The notes: a model not told the origin generated them from the sequence alone. Numbered from the stretch's first letter, positions 1 through 6,650 are shown. The stretch is DNA of 11,636 bases from Desulfofustis sp. (GCA_029287755.1 JARFQM010000184.1:1-11636), one strand, 5' to 3'. Program-made: numbers and translations.

Positions 1-850
1 ACCTGATCGTCCTCCAGATGGAGCTCACCGTTTCCACCACTTGTGCTGAAGGGTCATATTCGATTATGGTCTCTCCCTTGACCATCGCCCTGGTAAAAGC
101 CGGATCGAAGGGTATCCGGCCCACTGTCATCAGCTTTCGTCTTTTGGTCTCGTCCTCGATAACCGAACTCATTTCTTCATTGAGGTCATACTTGTTGATG
201 CAGGCCATGGCTGGAATCTTGAAATGGCGGGCCAACTCGGCCACCCGCTGCATATCGTGCAGTCCCGAGACGCTCGGCTCGACCACGATGAGCAGTGCCG
301 TCGCCCCGGTTATCGAAGCAATCACCGGACAGCCGATGCCGGGAGGGCCATCGGTGACAATCAGTTCCAGCCCGCTCTGCTCGGCAAGAAACTGGGCCTG
401 TTTCCTGATCAGACTGACGAGCTTGCCGGAATTTTCCTCGCCAACTCCAAGCCGGGCATGGACCAGGGGGCCAAAACGGGTCGTTGAGCTGAACCACTCA
501 CCACACTTTCTCGGTTGAAAATCGACTGCCTCTTCTGGACAAAAAGCGCGGCAGACCCCGCAGCCTTCACATTCCATGGGATCGATCACGAAATCGTCGC
601 TGATCGCCGCAAAGCGGCACAACTCAGTGCACAGGCCGCAGCCGCTGCAGTCCTCGGCTATAATGGCCGCTTTACTGCCGCCGATGAAATTGTGCGTCTC
701 CACGATCCTCGGAGCGAGCAACAGATGCAGATCGGCAGCATCGACATCGGTGTCGCAGAGCAGATGATTTTCCGCCAGCGCAGCGAAGGCCGCCGTCAAA
801 CTCGTCTTACCGGTTCCCCCCTTACCGCTTATCACCACCAATTCCTTCAT
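1..850 (-). CDS. MinD-superfamily P-loop ATPase with inserted ferredoxin domain (second of pair; 3' end cut by window)
   Basis: The frame opens at the ATG on 850 and stays open for 283 codons to the window edge, so only the last few residues and the stop are missing (the neighbouring paralogue has 284 residues). A deviant Walker A motif GKGGTGKT lies at residues 9-16. Two 4Fe-4S motifs follow: C68, C71, C74, C78 and C94, C97, C100, C104. DGPPGIGCP at 167-175 is the switch/Walker B region. This matches the family of MinD-like ATPases carrying a bacterial-ferredoxin insert, which are cytosolic and thought to move or assemble metal clusters; no substrate is established. Its start overlaps the stop of the upstream ATPase gene in an ATGA, so translation is probably coupled. 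The two paralogues have diverged well beyond the motifs and may work as a heterodimer (inference). Confidence 0.93.
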   Translation of the reverse strand, partial: MKELVVISGKGGTGKTSLTAAFAALAENHLLCDTDVDAADLHLLLAPRIVETHNFIGGSKAAIIAEDCSGCGLCTELCRFAAISDDFVIDPMECEGCGVCRAFCPEEAVDFQPRKCGEWFSSTTRFGPLVHARLGVGEENSGKLVSLIRKQAQFLAEQSGLELIVTDGPPGIGCPVIASITGATALLIVVEPSVSGLHDMQRVAELARHFKIPAMACINKYDLNEEMSSVIEDETKRRKLMTVGRIPFDPAFTRAMVKGETIIEYDPSAQVVETVSSIWRTIR

Positions 851-1701
851 TGGCTGACCTCCCCCAGCGCAGCTGTTTCCGTAATGCTGTCAAACAGGCG
901 GCAGAACCTGATCCGCCACTCCGGCGATTGATCCACCAGCAGGCCACCCTGCGAGTAGATTTCGGCAATGGTTCTGGAAAAGGGGATCTCCATCAATATC
1001 GGCAGCCCTTCCTTTCTGGCATAGCGATAGACGTCCTCATTGCCTATATCAGCACGGTTGATTACCAGTCCGCAGGCAATGGACAGCTTTTTGACCGCCT
1101 CTACGGTGAGCACCAGATCGTGCAGGCCAAAGGGCGTGGGCTCGGTAACCAGGAGCACGAAATCACTGACTTTCATGGCGTTGATGGCGGGGCAGGAGGT
1201 ACCCGGCGGGGCATCGATGATGACCAGATCAGCGGGCTCGATGATCGACTGAACTCTGCTGATCAGCGGCGGGCTCATTGCTTCGCCGACACGGAGTCGG
1301 CCATAGCTCAAGGTGATGTGGTTCCAGGTCCCCGTTTCAATTGTTCCCAGCTCGCGGTGCCCATCCTTCACCGCCTGTTCGGGACAGATCATCTGGCAGC
1401 CCTCACAGCTGTGGCAGAGTTCGGGGAAGACCAGCACCTTTTCACCGATCACGGCCAGGGCATTGAACTCGCACAGATCTGCACATTTCCTGCAGCCGTT
1501 GCAGCGTGTCTCATCGATTACCGGCACGAAGGTCGATTCCGTCCTCGAGACCAACTCCCCGGGTTTGATGAACAGGTGGACGTTGGGCTCCTCGACATCG
1601 CAGTCGAGCAGTTTCAACGGCCTTTTGAGGCTGGCGGCCAGATTGATGGAGACGGTTGTCTTGCCGGTACCGCCTTTGCCGCTTGCGACACTGATGATCA
1701 T
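847..1701 (-). CDS. MinD-superfamily P-loop ATPase with inserted ferredoxin domain (first of pair)
   Basis: This 284-residue protein has Walker A GKGGTGKT at residues 8-15 and an inserted dicluster ferredoxin domain with C67, C70, C73, C77 and C96, C99, C102, C106. The region IIDAPPGTSCP at 161-171 resembles the MinD/Mrp switch segment. The ATG at 1701 is preceded by a GGAGAG ribosome-binding site at 9-10 bases. It starts 29 bases after the stop of the receiver-like gene and ends in an ATGA overlap with the next ATPase, so it is a middle member of the operon. Members of this family usually occur in tandem pairs beside NifX-like proteins, as here. The likely role is ATP-dependent handling of an Fe-S or heterometal cluster; the client protein is not visible in this window. 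Confidence 0.95.
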   Translation of the reverse strand: MIISVASGKGGTGKTTVSINLAASLKRPLKLLDCDVEEPNVHLFIKPGELVSRTESTFVPVIDETRCNGCRKCADLCEFNALAVIGEKVLVFPELCHSCEGCQMICPEQAVKDGHRELGTIETGTWNHITLSYGRLRVGEAMSPPLISRVQSIIEPADLVIIDAPPGTSCPAINAMKVSDFVLLVTEPTPFGLHDLVLTVEAVKKLSIACGLVINRADIGNEDVYRYARKEGLPILMEIPFSRTIAEIYSQGGLLVDQSPEWRIRFCRLFDSITETAALGEVSQ

Positions 1702-1730
1702 GATCTGTCTCTCCAGGTGTTCTTAAAAAT

Positions 1731-2102
1731 TCAGCAGATTTTCGCGAGCTGGTCACTTATCTCTCGGGCCTCTTTCCGTCCGGGGTGCAGCGGCAGTTGC
1801 ATGAACACCCCGTACCCCTCGGTAGCTTCGTGGAACTCGCCGGGATAAAGCGAAGAGACCAGAGCGCAGTTGATAAACGGGTTGCTGCGCAGCAGTTCGC
1901 GGACGAACTCGAGCCCGGCCCCACCCTCAATTTCCTCGTCGGCAATCACCGCATCGATTCTCCCTGTGGCGACTGCCTCGTAGACCTGCCCGGGCAGACT
2001 GCAGTGGACAACGCGATGGTGTTCATCTTCAGCGAGCGCCTTGCCCAGCTCGGAGAACACATCTTTATTCTTGCTTATCAGCAGTAGGTTGAGCTTTTTC
2101 AT
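1731..2102 (-). CDS. degenerate response-regulator receiver (pseudo-receiver) protein
   Basis: A stand-alone 123-residue protein with the alternating hydrophobic strand pattern of a CheY-like fold. Strand 1 is LNLLLIS (residues 4-10), strand 3 ends at D55 in AVIAD, strand 4 is CALVS (79-83), and strand 5 runs through VFMQLP (99-104). The candidate phosphate-accepting Asp (D55) and the Ser/Thr position (S83) are present. The acidic pair that follows strand 1 is replaced by S10-K11-N12-K13, and the invariant Lys before Pro in strand 5 is Leu (L103-P104). It probably cannot be phosphorylated normally and may act as a protein-interaction module (inference). No output domain is present. No clear ribosome-binding site precedes the ATG; translation may depend on the overlapping upstream frame. 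Confidence 0.72.
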   Translation of the reverse strand: MKKLNLLLISKNKDVFSELGKALAEDEHHRVVHCSLPGQVYEAVATGRIDAVIADEEIEGGAGLEFVRELLRSNPFINCALVSSLYPGEFHEATEGYGVFMQLPLHPGRKEAREISDQLAKIC

Positions 2103-2439
2103 GAGTTATAGGTAGTTGGTTGTTTGTTCCCAGCAATTGATCGCCCCCCCGCCGGCGCAGCTCTGAGTCAGGGAGGGTCTGGGCGTTCTTTTTCCAGGGG
2201 CTATCGGGCAGTGCGGAGCCGCCCGCTTTCACCGAAAGACTTCGCACGGCCCTGTCGGCCAGGTGGGCGAACTGTTGAAACAGGGCCGTGAGCGACGACG
2301 CCAGCGGCCGTAAAGATGGTGGGCGCACGTGGCTTCGGTATTCACAGGTGCCGTCTGTTCCCCTGCCGGATTTTTGGTGTGTGCAGTGGGGTCCCCGGCT
2401 CTGATTCTGCAGTTTGGCTCTGTTTCCTTTGCCCTTCAT
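2065..2439 (-). CDS. small basic hypothetical protein, translationally coupled to the NifX-like gene
   Basis: An open frame of 124 residues starts at an ATG that overlaps the TGA of the NifX-like gene as ATGA. A strong GGAGGAGGAG purine tract lies 12-21 bases before it. It ends 38 bases inside the receiver-like gene, in another frame. The protein is basic and polar, rich in Lys, Arg, Gln and Ser, with two cysteines (C19, C32) near the N-terminus and a short amphipathic stretch around residues 48-70. I recognise no family. The start overlap and operon position argue for a real gene. The low-complexity composition and the overlap with the next gene argue for caution. Small proteins of no known function are common in this kind of NifX/MinD cluster. 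Confidence 0.45.
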   Translation of the reverse strand: MKGKGNRAKLQNQSRGPHCTHQKSGRGTDGTCEYRSHVRPPSLRPLASSLTALFQQFAHLADRAVRSLSVKAGGSALPDSPWKKNAQTLPDSELRRRGGDQLLGTNNQLPITHEKAQPTADKQE

Positions 2440-2831
2440 AATTCGCTGCTCTCCTCCTCCGGCGCCGCAGCGCCGGCGGTTGGCGGGTTCATGGTAATCG
2501 GCTGACAACCGGGCATCCTGAACGACCCCAGGGACCTGCCTGCGGCAAAGGCTTCAAGAAAACGCTCGGCATTGCCGCCCACAAAAGAAAACAAGGTGAT
2601 GCCCGACTGTTGGATAATCTGGGCGGGACGCTCTGAAATTGCGCCGCAGATCAGCGTATCTATCTTTTTTTCGACGACCATCCGGGCCAGCCCCGAAGCC
2701 ACCAGTCGGGGCAGAAATTGGCGCTGCTGAGCGACGATTTTTCCGTCCTCTATATCTGCCAGCAGTATGGTCTGAGCCGAGTCGAATACCGGCGAAATTC
2801 GATTTCCCCACACGGTCATTGCCACTTTCAT
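2436..2831 (-). CDS. NifX/NifB-C-terminal-like dinitrogenase iron-molybdenum cofactor-binding protein
   Basis: A 131-residue protein made of one NifX/NafY-type domain: strand 1 MKVAMTV, then GNRISPVFDSAQ (residues 9-20), DTLICGAIS with C62, and the ending FRMPGC (residues 105-110). These are typical of the small cytosolic proteins related to NifX that bind Fe-Mo or Fe-S type cofactors, often outside nitrogen fixation. The acidic tail EEESSEL is the only unusual part. I chose the ATG at 2831, which has AGGA 9 bases upstream. An in-frame ATG at 2867 would add 12 residues, but it lacks a ribosome site and lies within a few bases of the start predicted from the sigma-54 promoter. This is the first gene of the minus-strand operon and would be its cluster carrier (inference). 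Confidence 0.88.
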   Translation of the reverse strand: MKVAMTVWGNRISPVFDSAQTILLADIEDGKIVAQQRQFLPRLVASGLARMVVEKKIDTLICGAISERPAQIIQQSGITLFSFVGGNAERFLEAFAAGRSLGSFRMPGCQPITMNPPTAGAAAPEEESSEL

Positions 2832-2880
2832 AAGCTCTTGTCCTCGATCTTGGCCTTGATCTCCCATTCAGTAATCAAGC

Positions 2881-2896
2881 TGCAAGGGCAATGCCA
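2881..2896 (-). promoter_or_regulatory. sigma-54 (-24/-12) promoter of the NifX/MinD operon
   Basis: The minus strand reads TGGCATTGCCCTTGCA. This matches the sigma-54 consensus TGGCAC-N5-TTGCA with one change (T for C at the sixth position) and the obligatory ten bases between GG and GC. The predicted start of transcription is near 2870, giving a leader of about 39 bases before the ATG at 2831. The adjacent upstream gene encodes a sigma-54 activator. Confidence 0.85.
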
Positions 2897-2994
2897 TTTA
2901 TGTGCATATGGACAAAAATAAAATAATGAGATGTTATAACAGTATATTACACGCTAAAACTCAGGGGGTAAGCAGAAGAAGAGTCGCAGGGAGA

Positions 2995-3010
2995 GTCGCT
3001 TAAGTGCGAC
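2995..3010. promoter_or_regulatory. candidate activator-binding site (proximal enhancer)
   Basis: GTCGC-TTAAGT-GCGAC is an inverted repeat with 5-bp arms and a 6-bp spacer. Its centre is about 130 bases upstream of the predicted sigma-54 start, a normal distance for an enhancer site. A further GTCGC half-site lies at 2983-2987. Confidence 0.6.
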
Positions 3011-3027
3011 CCTTCGCGGAGGCGAGA

Positions 3028-3043
3028 GTCGCAATATTGCGAC
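3028..3043. promoter_or_regulatory. candidate activator-binding site (distal enhancer), perfect palindrome
   Basis: GTCGCAATATTGCGAC is a perfect 16-bp palindrome with the same arms and spacer length as the site at 2995-3010. The two sites are 33 bp apart centre to centre, close to three helical turns, so dimers bound at both would face nearly the same side of the DNA. There is no T-run on either strand, so a terminator is unlikely. Confidence 0.62.
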
Positions 3044-3048
3044 TGTGG

Positions 3049-3084
3049 GTGCAGTCCCCAAACGCTGGCTTGTGTCGACTGCAC
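3049..3084. repeat. 8-bp inverted repeat between the regulator and its target operon
   Basis: GTGCAGTC (3049-3056) is perfectly complementary to GACTGCAC (3077-3084) across a 20-base loop. It abuts the distal enhancer candidate. It could fold in the regulator transcript as a 3' hairpin, or be a third, differently built protein site. No T-run follows it on the minus strand, so I do not call it a terminator. Confidence 0.4.
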
Positions 3085-3179
3085 AACCGGAGATTTCATC
3101 CCAGCCATAATCCCGTCGAGGAAAATTTCGGCCGCCCCAAAGAGAGTGGACGACAGGATCGTTTCCGGAGGGGAACCGC

Positions 3180-4559
3180 TCAGCAAGGGCGGCGGCGGCC
3201 GTCAATCGCGGGCAGGGAGATATCGAACTTTTTGATTTTTCGAAACAGAGTACTTTTATGAATACCCAGGGCGGCAGCCGCGGCCGATCTATTATAGCCG
3301 GCGTCAGCGAGCGCCTTGCGGATCATCTCCTTTTCGCGGGTCGCGGTCAGCGCACGATAATCCGTATGGTCGTTCCGCACCGGGCTCCCGCCCGACGGGT
3401 GCCAGAGTGAAGCCGGCAGGTGATCTACTTGTATCTCGCCGTTGCGGCAGAGTACAAAGGCATGCTCGATGATGTTTTCAAGCTCCCTGATATTTCCGGG
3501 GTAGTGGTGCGCGGCGAGCAAATCGGCGGCTTCCCGACTCACACCGGTAACCAGCCTTCCTCGACGCCTGTTCATCTTGGCGATAAAGCGGGCGGTCAGC
3601 AGGGGGATGTCCTCGCACCGTTCCCTTAACGGCGGGAGTGGCAGGGTGATAATATTGATCCGGTAGAAGAGGTCCCGGCGAAACTCGCGCCGTTCGACCA
3701 TTTCCTGCAAATTTCTATTGGTGGCGGTGATGATCCGGGCATTGGTCCTGACCGGGCTGGTGCTCCCCAGCGGGGTATACTCGCCTTCCTCGAGGACGCG
3801 GAGCAGTTTTACCTGAAAGGCCAGGCTGGTATCGCCTATTTCATCAAGCAGAATGGTGCCGTCGCCGGCGGCGCCGAACAGGCCCTGCCGGTCGCTGCGG
3901 GCATCGGTAAAGGCGCCTGCCTTGCAGCCGAAGAGTTCAGATTCAAGCAGACTGTCGGGCAGTGCCCCGCAATTAATCGTGATAAACGGCCGATCACGGC
4001 GCGGCGAGTGATTGTGAATGGCACGGGCCATCAGCTCTTTGCCGGTGCCGGTCTCACCGGTGATCAGCACCGAACTGTCGCTCTCTCCGATTTGATCAAC
4101 GATTTCAAATATTTTTTGCATTTTCGCTGAGCGGCTGACCATCTCATCGATCCCGGCGGTGCCGCTCAGGTCGCGCCGCAGTTCTTCAACCAGGCTGTGG
4201 TCCCTGAAAATTTCAACGCCGCCGAGCACATCTCCCTTATCGTCGACGAGCAGAGAGGTGGAGACGCTGATTGGGATTAATTGTTTTTCACTGTTGATAA
4301 TCGAGGTCGAGGAACTGACAAACGACTTTCCATCATTCATGGTTCGCTTCAATGCGCAGTCGCCCTCGCACATGTTCGACCGGAACACTTCCCAGCAGTA
4401 GCGGCCCAGCGCATCATCCCTGGCCACACCGGTGATCTGCTCGGCCGCCCTGTTAAACGATGTGATACGCCAGTGATGATCGACGGTAAATACCCCATCA
4501 GATATGCTCTCGAGGATCACCGTGGTGAGACCGCTTTGAGGTGGATGTTTTTCGTTCAT
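3180..4559 (-). CDS. sigma-54-dependent transcriptional activator (PAS, AAA+, Fis-type HTH)
   Basis: Numbering from the ATG at 4559 (459 residues), a PAS sensor domain covers about residues 10-122. An AAA+ sigma-54 interaction domain covers about 138-370, with Walker A GETGTGKE at 168-175, Walker B ILLDEI at 236-241 and the sigma-54 loop GAFTDA at 215-220 (usual form GAFTGA). A Fis-type helix-turn-helix lies at about 410-445. The PAS domain holds C55, C64 and C68, the last two in the motif NMCEGDC, which could ligate a metal or sense redox state (inference). No phosphorylatable receiver domain is attached. A GTG two codons upstream (4565) is an alternative start; neither has a clear ribosome site. 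A sigma-54 promoter and paired palindromes lie just downstream, before the NifX/MinD operon, which is its probable target. Confidence 0.93.
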   Translation of the reverse strand: MNEKHPPQSGLTTVILESISDGVFTVDHHWRITSFNRAAEQITGVARDDALGRYCWEVFRSNMCEGDCALKRTMNDGKSFVSSSTSIINSEKQLIPISVSTSLLVDDKGDVLGGVEIFRDHSLVEELRRDLSGTAGIDEMVSRSAKMQKIFEIVDQIGESDSSVLITGETGTGKELMARAIHNHSPRRDRPFITINCGALPDSLLESELFGCKAGAFTDARSDRQGLFGAAGDGTILLDEIGDTSLAFQVKLLRVLEEGEYTPLGSTSPVRTNARIITATNRNLQEMVERREFRRDLFYRINIITLPLPPLRERCEDIPLLTARFIAKMNRRRGRLVTGVSREAADLLAAHHYPGNIRELENIIEHAFVLCRNGEIQVDHLPASLWHPSGGSPVRNDHTDYRALTATREKEMIRKALADAGYNRSAAAAALGIHKSTLFRKIKKFDISLPAIDGRRRPC

Positions 4560-4802
4560 ATGCACATTATAATTATTTCTGCGAGTAGCGCACTATTTTT
4601 TTACACCGTGAGCCTTTTGCAAAACTAAGATTTTCGTTCAAAATCAAACCATGCGAGAAATTTTACCACAGGCATATGATTGATATTCCGAGAATAAAAT
4701 TTTGAGCATAAGGCAGAGTGTGGGCGCAGAGATCGTTTTGCAAATGGCTCCAGGGTCAGGAATTAAGAGGCTGCAGAGAGAGTCGTTTGAGCAGTGGACC
4801 AA

Positions 4803-5003
4803 TCAGTGTACCAGGCTGTCCAGATCGAGGTAGCCCGGATCCATCCTGCCGATTCCGAACACCCCGGCGAGATAGCACAGCCAGTCATCGCTGGTGCTGA
4901 TACCGGGGTGGGTGACGAGATAGCTTTTCACCAGGGCCCGCTGTTTTGCCTCACTCTGCACATACCAGTACTGCATCACCTGCAGCTTGGTCATCCAATC
5001 CAT
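4803..5003 (-). CDS. small helical hypothetical protein, paralogue A of a three-member local family
   Basis: The ATG at 5003 gives 66 residues and is preceded by an AAGGGGG ribosome-binding sequence about 6 bases away. No known domain was recognised. It has no signal peptide and looks predominantly helical. It shares a pattern with the proteins at 6726-6920 and 7012-7218: a Trp (W13), then Gln-Arg (Q21-R22), a Tyr/Phe-Leu turn, and an aromatic-Leu-Ala (Y44-L45-A46) exactly 33 residues after the Trp. The C-terminal tail (MDPGYLDLDSLVH) differs from the others. A 14-bp palindrome lies directly upstream of its ribosome site. The regulator gene follows 244 bases downstream on the same strand, too far to suggest coupling. 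Confidence 0.68.
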   Translation of the reverse strand: MDWMTKLQVMQYWYVQSEAKQRALVKSYLVTHPGISTSDDWLCYLAGVFGIGRMDPGYLDLDSLVH

Positions 5004-5020
5004 AATGTTCCCCCTTATCG

Positions 5021-5034
5021 TTCTTTCGAAAGAA
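5021..5034. promoter_or_regulatory. 14-bp perfect palindrome before small gene A
   Basis: TTCTTTCGAAAGAA is its own reverse complement. It lies 18 bases before the start codon of the gene ending at 4803 and just upstream of its ribosome site. It could be an operator; in RNA it would give only a short tight hairpin. Confidence 0.4.
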
Positions 5035-5198
5035 TTATGACCACAGGATCTGACAAAAATCTTACAGCCACCGGATCGGTCTTCCATCGCCTCCACCGCC
5101 GACCCAGAGATTCACTTCTTCGACAAATAATTTTCCACTTTTTTCAATTGCATAGCTCGAATTCACACGCATTGCCTAACATTTTTCAGGTCACCCAC

Positions 5199-5226
5199 TT
5201 GATTTTCTATCGGCGGTAATTACTAT
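5199..5226 (+). promoter_or_regulatory. weak sigma-70-like promoter upstream of the hairpin and enolase gene
   Basis: TTGATT (5199-5204) and TACTAT (5221-5226) are separated by 16 bases; each matches four of six consensus bases. It would start a plus-strand transcript near 5233, running into the terminator-like hairpin at 5270-5299. No other function was found in the 5035-5269 stretch. Confidence 0.28.
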
Positions 5227-5269
5227 CACTCTGTAGTACATTGGTAGTTCATACGATGTGCTCCCGATG

Positions 5270-5309
5270 GGGTGATGTAGACCGCAAACTGCATCACCCT
5301 TTCTTTTTT
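5270..5309 (+). terminator. rho-independent terminator or attenuator in the enolase leader
   Basis: GGGTGATGTAG (5270-5280) pairs with CTGCATCACCC (5289-5299), an 11-bp stem with one G-T wobble and an 8-base loop. TTTCTTTTTT follows directly on the plus strand. No annotated plus-strand gene lies upstream within the window, so it either ends a short plus-strand RNA or attenuates the enolase gene 190 bases downstream. Confidence 0.6.
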
Positions 5310-5407
5310 CCCTTGCTCAGATCACCCTGCTGTGCCCCAATAATTGCTGCCCGGCCGCTGCCAAACAGTTCTTTTGTAATACCGTGTGTCCGGGAAAATC
5401 CCCATCC

Positions 5408-5455
5408 GGCCAGTCTTGAAACGGAGCCGCAATGATAGTACTCTTTTTTCTGGCC
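5408..5455 (+). other. long-range stem in the enolase mRNA leader
   Basis: GGCCAG (5408-5413) is complementary to CTGGCC (5450-5455) and encloses a small CGG-AG-CCG hairpin and a T6 run. It ends about 30 bases before the ribosome site of the enolase gene. I could not match this leader (5300-5485) to a riboswitch class that I know. Confidence 0.3.
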
Positions 5456-5498
5456 TGGTAATTGGTGAGAGAGGGTATTCAGACGAGGAGGATTGACC

Positions 5499-6647
5499 GT
5501 GATCGAATGCATCAGAACTTACAGACTGTCCCAGCAACTGCAGGATCCCTTTGGTTTTTCCCAGTGGCATTACGACATCCGCCAGGCGCTGATCATCGAA
5601 GTGGTCGATGACTCGGGAGCGGTTGGCTGGGGAGAGTGTTACGGTCCTGCAGAGGTTACCCAGACTGCCGTCAACTCCTATTACGCTCCGCATCTCATCG
5701 GCTGGGACCCGCTTCGCAACGAGGCTGCCTGGCAGCATTGCTGGCGCGCCGGTCTTGATTTTTCTCTCAAGGGCGTAATGATGGGCGCCATCTCCGGACT
5801 CGACATGGCACTGTTCGACCTTAAAGGACATCTCCTCGGCCTCTCCGCCTCCGAACTCATGGGAGGCCGGCTGCGCGACAGAGTGGAGTGCTATGCCACC
5901 GGCATGTATTTTCGTAAAGTCTCCGAGCCCGAGTTGGTCGACGTAATTGTCAACGAAGCGCAGGGATATGTGGAGCAGGGCTTTTCCGCCCTGAAGATAA
6001 AAATCGGCAAGAATATGGCCTTTGACAGGCAACTCATCGACCTCATGCGCCGCACCTTCCACGACACCAGGCTGATGGCAGACTCCAACCACGCCTACGA
6101 CCTGCCCGAGGCCATCGAAATTGGCAGATTGCTGGACGAGAGAGACTACAAGTGGTTCGAAGAACCTCTTTCACCTGCCCGGAGCGGCTCTTTCCGTCAG
6201 CTCTCAGACAAGATTGACATTGCCATTGCCGCCGGCGAGTGCGAACAGACCAGATGGGGATTCCAGGACCTGCTCGGCCCAGGAGGGGTGCAGATCGCCC
6301 AGCCCGACCTGGCCTATTGCGGCGGACCGACGGAGGCCCTGAAAATTCGAGCGCTTGCTTCTTCGCTGGGCATCAATGTAATACCCCATGCCTGGGGGAC
6401 GATGCTCAACCTGGCCTGCGCCGCCCATTTTCTGGCATCGACCTACGTTGAACCTGGCCGGGCCGAAGTGCAGCCGCCGCTTCTGGAAACGGACCGTTCA
6501 GACAACCCCCTGCGCGAGCAGATTTTCCGACACAAGTTGGAGTTTGCCAAGGGCAGTATCAGGGTGCCGACGTCCCCGGGCCTCGGTGTTGAACCGGAGC
6601 GCAAGGAAATGGAGCGCTTCTGCGCGCAGATGACCGAGTGCAGTTGA
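5499..6647 (+). CDS. enolase-superfamily enzyme, mandelate racemase/muconate lactonizing type
   Basis: Numbered from the GTG at 5499, this is a 382-residue two-domain enzyme. A capping domain covers about residues 1-130, followed by a TIM-type barrel. The catalytic Lys pair is K166-x-K168 (ALKIKIGKN). Magnesium ligands are D195 (ADSNHAY), E221 (WFEEP) and E247 (AAGECE). The second base is H297 (PHAWGT), paired with D270 (QPD). KxK plus a His-Asp dyad places it in the mandelate racemase subgroup, which takes a proton from next to a carboxylate and catalyses racemisation or acid-sugar dehydration. The substrate cannot be read from the sequence. GTG is preferred because AGGAGG ends 7 bases before it; a TTG at 5493 is too close. 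It appears monocistronic, with small unrelated genes on the opposite strand on both sides. Confidence 0.93.
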   Translation: MIECIRTYRLSQQLQDPFGFSQWHYDIRQALIIEVVDDSGAVGWGECYGPAEVTQTAVNSYYAPHLIGWDPLRNEAAWQHCWRAGLDFSLKGVMMGAISGLDMALFDLKGHLLGLSASELMGGRLRDRVECYATGMYFRKVSEPELVDVIVNEAQGYVEQGFSALKIKIGKNMAFDRQLIDLMRRTFHDTRLMADSNHAYDLPEAIEIGRLLDERDYKWFEEPLSPARSGSFRQLSDKIDIAIAAGECEQTRWGFQDLLGPGGVQIAQPDLAYCGGPTEALKIRALASSLGINVIPHAWGTMLNLACAAHFLASTYVEPGRAEVQPPLLETDRSDNPLREQIFRHKLEFAKGSIRVPTSPGLGVEPERKEMERFCAQMTECS

Positions 6648-6650
6648 AAT

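Noticed and set aside
850..1848. Open frame of 332 residues on the plus strand
   Set aside because: Antisense shadow of the ferredoxin-insert ATPase, which has all family motifs.
2832..2867. Upstream in-frame ATG at 2867 for the NifX-like gene
   Set aside because: It has no ribosome-binding site and would sit within about 3 bases of the predicted sigma-54 transcription start; the family begins at MKVAM.
3028..3084. Palindromes downstream of the sigma-54 activator gene as its terminator
   Set aside because: No T-run follows on the minus strand, and the repeated GTCGC-N6-GCGAC form with helical phasing fits protein-binding sites better.
4777..4795. Third enhancer-like sequence GAGAGTCGTTTGAG between small gene A and the regulator
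   Set aside because: Only one arm (GTCG) matches the palindromes at 2995 and 3028, which is too little to call a site.
5493..5498. TTG start two codons upstream for the enolase gene
   Set aside because: It is one base from the end of the AGGAGG ribosome site; the GTG at 5499 has correct spacing.
5322..6092. Open frame of 256 residues on the minus strand
   Set aside because: Antisense to the enolase-superfamily gene and its leader; no family features.
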